8,015 nt of DNA from Christensenella sp. GTDB taxonomy: Bacteria > Bacillota > Clostridia > Christensenellales > Maliibacteriaceae. Each line of letters opens with the position of its first letter. The first letter of the stretch is position 1. The notes under the pieces are model-generated. The model was not told the DNA's origin. It ran no database searches and worked only from the letters and a program-made list of their open reading frames with translations. This document shows positions 1 through 5,271 of this stretch, piece by piece. Made by a program: the position numbers and the translations under genes. The stretch is taken from the NCBI GenBank assembly GCA_019420085.1, contig JAHZHV010000058.1, positions 10,775-18,789 on the forward strand. Direction: 5' to 3'.

Positions 1-189
1 GAATATCACGGCATAACGCCGAAGCGCCTGATCGGGCAGCAAAAAGTACAGGATGCTCAAAAGCGTAAAGAAGATGCCGACGCAAAGAAAATAAATCCTT
101 CGTCCGCGCAGGGTGCGCCAAAGCGCCTGCTGTACGCTTAAGCGGTCATAGCATCCGGTGTTTTCAAAAACAGGGGCGGATTCCTGCAT
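1..189 (-). CDS. Unrecognised membrane protein, N-terminal part (cut by window edge)
   Basis: An open frame on the minus strand starts at an ATG (complement of 187-189) and runs off the left edge of the window after 63 codons. The upstream complement carries AAAGGA about 11 bases before the ATG, an acceptable but slightly distant ribosome binding site. Residues 1-30 are hydrophilic and end in a basic stretch (RTLRGRR). Residues about 31-51 (IYFLCVGIFFTLLSILYFLL) form one clear hydrophobic segment. Positive charges before the segment predict a cytoplasmic N-terminus. I recognise no family from this fragment. The gene is divergent from the spo0A-like gene and has its own promoter with an overlapping dyad, so it is probably regulated separately. 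The reading frame, start signals and promoter make it a real gene; its function is unknown. Confidence 0.65.
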   Translation of the reverse strand, partial: MQESAPVFENTGCYDRLSVQQALWRTLRGRRIYFLCVGIFFTLLSILYFLLPDQALRRYAVIF

Positions 190-230
190 GATGGCATACG
201 TCCTTTCGATTGTTTTTATGCCTGGCCGGC

Positions 231-244
231 ACTGTAAAAACAGT
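231..244. promoter_or_regulatory. Dyad overlapping the minus-strand -10 box (candidate operator)
   Basis: ACTGT-AAAA-ACAGT is a perfect 5-base inverted repeat around a 4-base spacer. Its right half overlaps the -10 hexamer (242-247) of the minus-strand promoter, and the rest covers the predicted start of transcription. That position suits a repressor operator. I do not recognise the motif as the site of a known regulator. It could alternatively be a small hairpin at the 5' end of the transcript. Confidence 0.35.
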
Positions 245-250
245 ATAGCA
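242..250 (-). promoter_or_regulatory. Extended -10 promoter for the minus-strand membrane gene
   Basis: Read on the minus strand the bases are TGCTATACT, which is a TGN extension directly followed by TATACT (one mismatch to TATAAT). No convincing -35 box lies 16-18 bases upstream, as is usual for extended -10 promoters. Transcription would start near base 235, giving a leader of about 45 bases before the ATG at 189. Confidence 0.45.
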
Positions 251-278
251 CGTTTTTAGCCCGCCGGTTTTTGGTGCA

Positions 279-305
279 AAAGAAATTTCAGGGAAAGCGT
301 CGGAT
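279..305 (+). promoter_or_regulatory. Candidate sigma-H-like promoter for the spo0A-like gene
   Basis: AAAGAAATT (279-287) matches the sigma-H -35 pattern RNAGGAWWW with one mismatch. After 11 bases, GTCGGAT (299-305) matches the -10 pattern RNNGAAT with one mismatch. In Bacillus spo0A is transcribed from a sigma-H promoter among others, so the placement about 100 bases before the start is sensible. No good sigma-A promoter was found in 190-409. Two mismatches in a short degenerate motif leave this tentative. Confidence 0.3.
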
Positions 306-314
306 GGACGCTTT
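294..314. repeat. Perfect hairpin in the spo0A-like upstream region
   Basis: AAAGCGTC (294-301) and GACGCTTT (307-314) are perfect 8-base inverted arms around the 5-base loop GGATG. No T-run follows on the plus strand, so it is not an ordinary terminator of plus-strand transcription. It overlaps the candidate -10 element and could be an operator or a leader hairpin. Confidence 0.5.
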
Positions 315-344
315 GCTTGTCGGGGGCAAAGGAGCGGCGCAAAG

Positions 345-379
345 ATGCGGCGAAACAAGGGAAGAACGCATGTTTTTTT
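345..379 (+). promoter_or_regulatory. Weak hairpin plus T7 run in the spo0A-like leader (possible attenuator)
   Basis: ATGCG (345-349) can pair with CGCAT (367-371), and a run of seven T follows one base later (373-379). This resembles a minimal intrinsic terminator just before the ribosome binding site of the spo0A-like gene. The stem is only 5 base pairs with a 17-base loop, so it is weak alone and the resemblance may be chance. Confidence 0.15.
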
Positions 380-395
380 CGGATGCGGGCAAAAG

Positions 396-401
396 AGGAG
401 G
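396..401 (+). promoter_or_regulatory. Ribosome binding site that sets a TTG start
   Basis: AGGAGG is the ideal Shine-Dalgarno core and ends 8 bases before the TTG at 410-412. The in-frame ATG codons upstream (317 and 383) lack such a site, so this element decides the start of the spo0A-like gene. Confidence 0.75.
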
Positions 402-409
402 CGTTTTTC

Positions 410-1183
410 TTGGAGGAACCCATTGATGTGGTTTTGGCCGGATATGACGGCGCGTTTGCGCAGAATATCGCGCAGGTGTTTTGCGAAAATGCCTGCTGCC
501 GTGTGGTGCAGGTGAAAACGATGCAGCAGGCAAGGCAAGCGCTGGCGCACGAGCCGGCGCTGTTGGTGAGTGAATTGATCCTGCAGGGCGGCGACGGCGT
601 CAAGCTGATTGCGGGCAAGCATGCCGCAACGACGGCGCTTGCCGTTTCATTTGTGACGGATTCCGTATTCTATGCGCGTGCGGCGGAGGCGGGAGCGATT
701 GATTGCATGGCGCTGCCGGCGGATGCGCATCTTGTGGTGCGGCGGGCGTATGCGGCGCTTGCGATGCGGCATAAAACGATGCGGCGCAATCGCATCTATA
801 CCTGTATGCAGCAGCCCGGAACGCAGGAACAGCTTCGAAGCGGGGCGTGCACGCTGCTTTTGCAGCTGGGTGTTCCGGCGACGCTTGACGGTTATCGATA
901 TCTGTCCTTTGCCATTGCCGCCTGTGCACAGGATGCGTCGCTTTTGCAGACGCTTACCACGCGTCTGTATCCATATGTTGCGCATGTGTGTGATTCAACG
1001 CCGGCGCGTGTGGAGCGCAGCATGCGCTATACGGTCGAGCGGGTTTTTGATACGGCGCCGGTGCAGACGCTGTATCGCTTCTTTGGTTACAGCGCGGACC
1101 CGGCCAAGGGAAAACTCAGCGTGGGTGCATTTATTGCACAGATGGTTCGATTGTTGCATACACAGCAGATGATACACATATAG
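410..1183 (+). CDS. spo0A: Spo0A-family sporulation regulator with a degenerate receiver domain
   Basis: This is a predicted DNA-binding response regulator of 257 residues, close to the usual Spo0A length of about 267. The start is TTG, chosen from the AGGAGG 8 bases upstream and because it gives a Spo0A-like N-terminus (EEPIDVVLAG). Residues about 147-257 are a clear Spo0A C-terminal effector domain: LGVPATLDGYRYL, RLYPYVA, the helix STPARVERSMRYTVE, then FGYSADPAKGK and GAFIAQMVRLL. All align with the Bacillus protein (GVPAHIKGYMYL, LYPDIA, TASRVERAIRHAIE, FGY). Residues 1-120 align as a receiver but have lost its chemistry. The acidic pair is replaced by G11-Y12, the phosphoacceptor Asp56 aligns with E55 (LVSELI for LVLDII), and the conserved Lys aligns with L102. 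The switch Thr is kept as S80. The spoIIM gene follows 19 bases downstream, supporting a sporulation role. The family is secure; whether this is the sole Spo0A of the cell or a divergent paralog cannot be told here. Confidence 0.88.
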   Translation: MEEPIDVVLAGYDGAFAQNIAQVFCENACCRVVQVKTMQQARQALAHEPALLVSELILQGGDGVKLIAGKHAATTALAVSFVTDSVFYARAAEAGAIDCMALPADAHLVVRRAYAALAMRHKTMRRNRIYTCMQQPGTQEQLRSGACTLLLQLGVPATLDGYRYLSFAIAACAQDASLLQTLTTRLYPYVAHVCDSTPARVERSMRYTVERVFDTAPVQTLYRFFGYSADPAKGKLSVGAFIAQMVRLLHTQQMIHI

Positions 1184-1202
1184 ATGCAATGGGTGAGAAA
1201 CA

Positions 1203-1805
1203 ATGCAAAAGAAAAAGGACATGCCGTGGCGAGTGGTTCGCTGGGCGGTGCCGGTGATGATCTTTCTTTTGGTTGCAGGCATAACGGCGGGCATTGCGAC
1301 GTTTGCGGCGCGCAATAATCCGGATGCGGCGCAGGAGCCGTTTGCCAGAATCTATATCGTATCCCGTGCCGGCGGAATCAGTGCGGCAGATGTTTTCTGG
1401 CAAGCCATGCAGCGAAGCGTGCGCATTGCAATTTTGTGGCTTTGCGCCTGTGCGTCGCCGATCCTGTTGACGCTGGGGGCGGTGTCGCTGCTTTTGGAAG
1501 GGTTCACTTTGGGGTATACGGCGGCGGCATTGACTGGTGCGGATGGGTTTCGGGGCGTGATGCTCAGCGCCTGTATTCTGCTGCCCCAAAATCTCCTTCT
1601 TTGGATTGTCTACGCGGCGATGGGTCTTTTTACCGTGCGTTACTGCATGGCGATGCGCCGTTCGTGCCCGGAGCAGGAAGTTAAAAGGCTGCGCGGCAAG
1701 TACGCGCTTTTGATGCTGGCGTGCATCGCCGCCTGTGTTCCGCTTTGCATGCTGCACATGGTTTTTACGCTGAAACTGATGAAGCTTTTGCCCTTTGCGG
1801 CATAA
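1203..1805 (+). CDS. spoIIM: Stage II sporulation protein M (SpoIIM) family
   Basis: SpoIIM is a membrane component of the SpoIID-SpoIIM-SpoIIP complex that remodels septal peptidoglycan during forespore engulfment. The product has 200 residues (Bacillus protein about 215). Hydrophobic segments lie at about 15-36, 74-110, 117-147 and 168-195, with a basic N-terminus (MQKKK). The most telling stretch is residues 116-133 (FRGVMLSACILLPQNLLL); the LPQN-L-L motif after a Gly-rich hydrophobic run (GFTLGYTAAAL, 100-110) is typical of the family. The ATG is preceded by GGTGAG about 7 bases upstream. It lies 19 bases after the spo0A-like gene with no terminator between, so cotranscription is likely. 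I saw no convincing sigma-E promoter of its own. Its last codons carry the -35 element of the dacF promoter. Family membership is probable, resting on topology, motif and context. Confidence 0.78.
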   Translation: MQKKKDMPWRVVRWAVPVMIFLLVAGITAGIATFAARNNPDAAQEPFARIYIVSRAGGISAADVFWQAMQRSVRIAILWLCACASPILLTLGAVSLLLEGFTLGYTAAALTGADGFRGVMLSACILLPQNLLLWIVYAAMGLFTVRYCMAMRRSCPEQEVKRLRGKYALLMLACIAACVPLCMLHMVFTLKLMKLLPFAA

Positions 1806-1829
1806 AGCGGTCATGCAGGGGATACAATG
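1800..1829 (+). promoter_or_regulatory. Sigma-F-type (forespore) promoter of dacF
   Basis: GCATA (1800-1804), a 15-base spacer and GGATACAATG (1820-1829) match the sigma-F pattern GHATR / GGNNANANTR at every constrained position and with the usual spacing. The -35 element overlaps the stop codon of spoIIM. In Bacillus subtilis dacF is a known sigma-F target, so motif and gene agree. Sigma-G reads related -35 sequences, so some sigma-G use is possible. Confidence 0.72.
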
Positions 1830-1843
1830 TAGCATGAAAAATC

Positions 1844-1849
1844 GGAGGG
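1844..1849 (+). promoter_or_regulatory. Ribosome binding site deciding the dacF start
   Basis: GGAGGG abuts an in-frame ATG at 1850, which is too close to be used, and lies 6 bases before the ATG at 1856. The latter gives MKRALRTLCC, a normal signal-peptide N-terminus. Confidence 0.65.
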
Positions 1850-1855
1850 ATGCGG

Positions 1856-3064
1856 ATGAAACGGGCACTTAGGACGCTGTGTTGCGCCGTCCTTGCAGTT
1901 GCGTTGTGTTTCGGCACGACGCCGTATGCGTTTGCACAGGAGGCGCAGGAAGCCCCGGTTGAGAATCGCTGCCGGGCATATATTCTCATTGAGGCGGATA
2001 CAGGCCAGATTCTGGCGCAGCATTGCGCGGACGATGTCATGCCGATGGCGAGTCTGACAAAGATGATGACGCTTCTGATTCTCTTTGAAGCGATCGACGC
2101 CGGTACGGTAAAACTGACGGATATGGTGACGATATCGCAGGAAGCGGCGGATACAGGCGGATCGAAGGCGTTTCTGGACGCAGGTGCGTCCTACAGCGTC
2201 GATCAGCTGATTCGCTCCATTATTGTAGGATCGGCAAACGATTCTTCCGTTGCCATTGCGCAGATGCTTGCCGGCAGTGAAGAAGCGTTTGTCCAGCGCA
2301 TGAACGAGCGGGCGCAGGCGCTTGGCATGACAAGCACGCGCTTTGCCAATGCGACGGGATTGCCTGCGCAGGCGCATGATTCCACTGCACGCGATCTTGC
2401 CAAGCTTTCCGCTGCGCTGGTGCATCATGATATGTATTTTGACTACAGCACGATCTGGATTGATAATTTTGAACATCCTTCCGGAAGGGAAACGATGCTT
2501 GCCAATACCAATAAGCTGATCCGCTACGGAAACGGTGTGGACGGCATCAAAACGGGCTTTACCAACGATGCGGGATTCTGCCTGTCGGCCTCGTCGATGC
2601 GGGATGGCATGCGCCTGATTGCCGTAGTTTTGGGTGGGTCTACGTCAAAGGATCGCTTCGATCAGACTTCTGAGCTTCTGGAATGGGGATTTGCCAATTA
2701 CCAGATTGTCAAAATACCGGCGCCGCCGGAAGAAGTGGTGTTGTCTGCGCCCATACAGGGCGGCAAAAGTGCGTCGGTTGACCTGATACCGCAGGAAGAA
2801 TTCGTCATGCTGACGCAAAAGACGCAGCAGCCGCAGCTGGAGCATCAGGTGGTCGTGCTTGAGAACATCCAGGCGCCGGTTGCACAGGGGCAGACGCTGG
2901 GCGAATGGATCATTACGGACGCGGGACGGGAAGTGGCGCGTATTCCGCTTTATGCGGCGCAGATGGTGGAAAAGGCCACGCTTTCGGACTATGTCAAAAA
3001 GATTCTGGATTTCTGGTATGCGCCGCAAAAGACGGATCCCCCTGCACAGCAGGACGCCGCGTAA
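1856..3064 (+). CDS. dacF: D-alanyl-D-alanine carboxypeptidase, DacF type (S11 family)
   Basis: This low-molecular-weight penicillin-binding protein removes the terminal D-Ala from peptidoglycan stem pentapeptides outside the membrane. The product has 402 residues from the ATG set by GGAGGG. Residues 1-27 are a signal peptide: basic MKRALR, hydrophobic core, and an AFA site with likely cleavage before QEAQEA. The catalytic set is complete: SLTK (S66-K69), SAN (126-128) and KTG (232-234). The S11 C-terminal beta domain spans roughly 285-365, and the end (LSDYVKKILDFWYAP, 377-390) can form the amphipathic helix that anchors such enzymes to the membrane. A sigma-F-type promoter lies directly upstream and a strong terminator directly downstream, so it appears to be a single-gene forespore unit. 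In Bacillus dacF is cotranscribed with the spoIIA operon; here spoIIAA, spoIIAB and sigF do not follow. The enzyme family is certain and the DacF assignment rests on context. Confidence 0.92.
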   Translation: MKRALRTLCCAVLAVALCFGTTPYAFAQEAQEAPVENRCRAYILIEADTGQILAQHCADDVMPMASLTKMMTLLILFEAIDAGTVKLTDMVTISQEAADTGGSKAFLDAGASYSVDQLIRSIIVGSANDSSVAIAQMLAGSEEAFVQRMNERAQALGMTSTRFANATGLPAQAHDSTARDLAKLSAALVHHDMYFDYSTIWIDNFEHPSGRETMLANTNKLIRYGNGVDGIKTGFTNDAGFCLSASSMRDGMRLIAVVLGGSTSKDRFDQTSELLEWGFANYQIVKIPAPPEEVVLSAPIQGGKSASVDLIPQEEFVMLTQKTQQPQLEHQVVVLENIQAPVAQGQTLGEWIITDAGREVARIPLYAAQMVEKATLSDYVKKILDFWYAPQKTDPPAQQDAA

Positions 3065-3086
3065 AAACAGGGCTGCAGAAAAAAAT

Positions 3087-3150
3087 GCAGGCGCTGCCGG
3101 TATTGTTGTACAATCGTACCAATCGAACCGGCGGCGCCTGCTTTTGTTTT
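3087..3150 (+). terminator. Strong intrinsic terminator after dacF
   Basis: The 14-base arm at 3087-3100 (GCAGGCGCTGCCGG) pairs with 3128-3141 (CCGGCGGCGCCTGC) with a single G-U pair, followed by TTTTGTTTT (3142-3150). The 27-base loop holds an inner hairpin: ATTG-TT-GTAC, loop AATC, then GTACCAAT. A run of A on the left (3079-3085) gives a T-run on the other strand, so it could work in both directions. Confidence 0.88.
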
Positions 3151-3153
3151 GGA

Positions 3154-3182
3154 TTGCAGGCTGACGGAGAATCGGGTATAAT
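3154..3182 (+). promoter_or_regulatory. Vegetative (sigma-A) promoter of the protease-scpA-scpB operon
   Basis: TTGCAG (3154-3159), a 17-base spacer and TATAAT (3177-3182) form a near-consensus sigma-A promoter placed immediately after the dacF terminator. Transcription would begin near 3189, about 50 bases before the TTG start at 3242. The -10 region also fits the sigma-F -10 pattern, but there is no sigma-F -35 element at the right distance. Confidence 0.8.
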
Positions 3183-3224
3183 GACATTCATAGTGCGCAG
3201 TCCTTTGGGGTGCGCGGATGTGTT

Positions 3225-3231
3225 GGGGAGG
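3225..3231 (+). promoter_or_regulatory. Ribosome binding site favouring a TTG start for the M50 protease
   Basis: GGGGAGG lies 10 bases before the in-frame TTG at 3242. The alternative ATG at 3218 has only a GGGG run 7 bases upstream. It would add eight residues (MCWGGIGI) not expected in the family. Confidence 0.5.
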
Positions 3232-3241
3232 CATTGGTATC

Positions 3242-3877
3242 TTGCAAACGCTTGTCAATATTCTGTGTTCCCTGCCTGCGGTGCTTGCGGCGTTCAGCAT
3301 TCATGAATTTGCGCATGCGCGCGTGGCGGACGCTTTGGGGGATCCGACGCCGCGGATGCTTGGCCGCGTGACGCTTGACCCGCTTGCGCATGTGGACTGG
3401 CTTGGCCTTATCTGCCTGCTGGTTGCGGGGTTCGGCTGGGGCAAGCCCGTGCGGGTCAACAGCTCCTATTTTAAGAAGCCGCGCCGTGACAGCGTTCTGG
3501 TTGCGGTCGCAGGGCCGCTTGCAAACTTAAGCCTTGCGCTGGTCAGCGGTCTTGTGTATGTGATTTTCCTGCGCTTCTATGTTGCGATGGGGACTGCGGG
3601 TCAGATTGTCATGATGGTGCTGTCGCCGTTTGTCACGTGGAATACGCTGCTTTTTGCCTTTAATGTGATTCCGGTGCCGCCGCTTGACGGGTATAAGGTG
3701 CTGCGCGGCTTTTCCAAACATCCGTCGTCAGGATTTTTCCGCTTTATGGATCAGTACGGCATGTTTGTCCTGATGCTGCTTGTCATTACGGGCGCGTCCT
3801 CCTTTATCGTCAGCGTCATTTCCTCGCTTGTCAATCTGCCGATCCTGACGCTGGCCAATCTGGCGCTTCGTTTTTAA
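3242..3877 (+). CDS. Site-2 protease family (M50) membrane metalloprotease
   Basis: This is an intramembrane zinc protease of the short M50 group (YwhC-like), which consists almost only of the membrane core. From the TTG start it has 211 residues; an ATG at 3218 would give 219. The first helix carries the zinc site HEFAH (H21, E22, H25) in FSIHEFAHARVADALGDPT. Next come the family stretches GRVTLDPLAHVD (about 41-52), GFGWGKPVRVN (63-73) and VAVAGPLANL (86-95). The second metal motif is NVIPVPPLDGYKVL, with the likely ligand D149. Further hydrophobic segments follow at about 96-112, 120-145 and 174-200. No PDZ domain is present, unlike RseP. It leads an operon with scpA 15 bases downstream, an arrangement common in Clostridia. 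The natural substrate of this subgroup is not known to me, and a role in sporulation (as for SpoIVFB) should not be assumed. Confidence 0.88.
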   Translation: MQTLVNILCSLPAVLAAFSIHEFAHARVADALGDPTPRMLGRVTLDPLAHVDWLGLICLLVAGFGWGKPVRVNSSYFKKPRRDSVLVAVAGPLANLSLALVSGLVYVIFLRFYVAMGTAGQIVMMVLSPFVTWNTLLFAFNVIPVPPLDGYKVLRGFSKHPSSGFFRFMDQYGMFVLMLLVITGASSFIVSVISSLVNLPILTLANLALRF

Positions 3878-3892
3878 GGGGACGGGACTTGT

Positions 3893-4642
3893 ATGGATCT
3901 GGTTGTAAAGTTAAGTGCGTTTGAAGGTCCCATGGACCTTCTTTTGCACTTGGTGCGAAAAGCCGAAATTAATATTGAAGATATTTTTGTTTCCCAGATT
4001 ACGGAGCAGTATTTGCAGATCATTCACCAGGCCGAGCAGCTGGATATGGAGGTGGCGGGGGAGTTTATCACCATGGCGGCGATGCTTTTGGAGATCAAAT
4101 CCCGCGCGATGCTGCCAAAGCCGCAGATTGAGGACGTAGAGGCCGAGGACGAACTGGACCCGGAAGAAATGCTCATTCAGCAGCTGACGCTGTACAACCT
4201 CTTTAAGGAAGCGTCGGATCAAATGCGCCGCATGGAAAGCGAGGGTACGGCGCATCGCTATAAGCTGCCGGAGGAAATCCTGCCGCAGAAACCGCAGCTT
4301 GATTTAACCGGCGTGACGGCGCAGTCGCTGTATGACGCGTTTTCCTCGCTGCTTCTGCGGCGCGCGGGGGAGGATGCGCCCAGCACGCCGGCACGAACCA
4401 TCCGTCGGGATGCGTTTACGGTGCCCGACCGCATGGCGTACCTGCGCAGAATGCTGCGCAGCAGAGGCGTGATGCGGTTTGATGAATTGTTTGACGATGC
4501 CTGTACGCGCGCGCAGATTGTGGTGACCTTTATGGCGCTGCTTGAAATGATGCGCCTGGGACGCGTCGGCGTGCGGCAGAACGGGACGTTTTCGGATATT
4601 TGCATTACATGGCGCCAACAGGCGCAAGAGGGTAGCGTATGA
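3893..4642 (+). CDS. scpA: Segregation and condensation protein A (kleisin ScpA)
   Basis: ScpA is the kleisin subunit that bridges the heads of the SMC dimer and binds ScpB, forming the bacterial condensin that organises replicated origins. The product has 249 residues, a normal length. The N-terminal SMC-neck-binding domain shows EGPMDLLLHLVRKAEINIEDI (11-31) and EFITMAAMLLEIKSRAMLP (57-75), both strongly conserved in the family. An acidic linker follows (DVEAEDELDPEEM, 81-93), then helices and a C-terminal winged-helix domain from about 175 (DRMAYLRRMLRSRG to the end), which contacts the partner SMC head. AAGGGGA about 10 bases before the ATG is the ribosome binding site. Its stop overlaps the start of scpB by ATGA, implying translational coupling of the two partners. 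Confidence 0.96.
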   Translation: MDLVVKLSAFEGPMDLLLHLVRKAEINIEDIFVSQITEQYLQIIHQAEQLDMEVAGEFITMAAMLLEIKSRAMLPKPQIEDVEAEDELDPEEMLIQQLTLYNLFKEASDQMRRMESEGTAHRYKLPEEILPQKPQLDLTGVTAQSLYDAFSSLLLRRAGEDAPSTPARTIRRDAFTVPDRMAYLRRMLRSRGVMRFDELFDDACTRAQIVVTFMALLEMMRLGRVGVRQNGTFSDICITWRQQAQEGSV

Positions 4643-5202
4643 GCGACAGTACGTTGGAAACAAAGGAGAATGCGCTGCAGGCGCCTGCGGACGTCTGCAT
4701 GGTGATTGAGGCGCTTCTTTTTGTAAGCGGTGATCCGCTGCAGATCGATGATCTTGTCTCGGCGCTTCAAATCGACCGGCAGCAGGTGGAAGATGCGCTG
4801 ACGCAGCTTTGTGAGCGCTATGATGCGCAAAACAGCGGACTTTGCCTTGTTCGCTTTGCAGATAAGGTGCAGATGAGTACGCGCGCCAGCTGCGCGCCGT
4901 ATATTGACAGACTGTTTTCGCCGCAGACGCGCCAGACGCTGTCGCAGTCGGCGATTGAAACGCTGTCGATCATTGCCTACCGGCAGCCGATTACGCGCGC
5001 CGAGGTGGAACAGATTCGCGGCGTCAAGTGCGAATATGCGGTCTCAAGCCTTCAAAGCAAGGGCCTGATCTGCGAAGTCGGCCGCCGCGAGACGCTTGGC
5101 AGACCGATTCTGTACGGCACGACGGATGAGTTTTTGCGAAGATTCGATTTGCAGGATCTGGAACAGCTTCCAAACAGAGAGGAACTGCTGCCGCAGCTTT
5201 GA
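4639..5202 (+). CDS. scpB: Segregation and condensation protein B (ScpB)
   Basis: ScpB forms a dimer of tandem winged-helix domains and holds the linker of ScpA in the SMC-ScpAB complex. The product has 187 residues. The first winged-helix domain begins at VIEALLFVSGDPLQIDDL (22-39). The second spans about 100-175 and carries the family signatures LSQSAIETLSIIAYRQPITRAEVEQIRG (101-128), GLICEVGRRETLGRPILYGTT (142-162) and EFLRRFDL (164-171). The start ATG overlaps the scpA TGA, with AGAGGG about 8 bases upstream. The next gene follows after 69 bases with no clear terminator or promoter, so read-through into the aminotransferase is possible. Confidence 0.96.
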   Translation: MSDSTLETKENALQAPADVCMVIEALLFVSGDPLQIDDLVSALQIDRQQVEDALTQLCERYDAQNSGLCLVRFADKVQMSTRASCAPYIDRLFSPQTRQTLSQSAIETLSIIAYRQPITRAEVEQIRGVKCEYAVSSLQSKGLICEVGRRETLGRPILYGTTDEFLRRFDLQDLEQLPNREELLPQL

Positions 5203-5271
5203 TGTTGATGCATCGGCCGGCAAATGCGCGGAATACTTCATATTTTATCAACGGAAAGAAAAGGATGCGGC

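Noticed and set aside
317..409. N-terminal extension of the spo0A-like gene from the ATG at 317
   Set aside because: No ribosome binding site precedes 317, the added residues do not resemble Spo0A, and an ideal AGGAGG sets the TTG at 410.
1157..1185. CATACACA and CATATAGA as sigma-E -10 elements for spoIIM
   Set aside because: Neither has a matching sigma-E -35 sequence 13-15 bases upstream, so I do not call a promoter.
1131..1868. Minus-strand open frame of 245 codons opposite spoIIM
   Set aside because: It has a basic, low-complexity composition with no recognisable domain and covers the antisense of a membrane protein gene; a shadow frame.
2905..3306. Plus-strand open frame of 133 codons crossing the end of dacF
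   Set aside because: It runs through dacF in another frame, then through a strong terminator and a consensus promoter, and has no homology I recognise.
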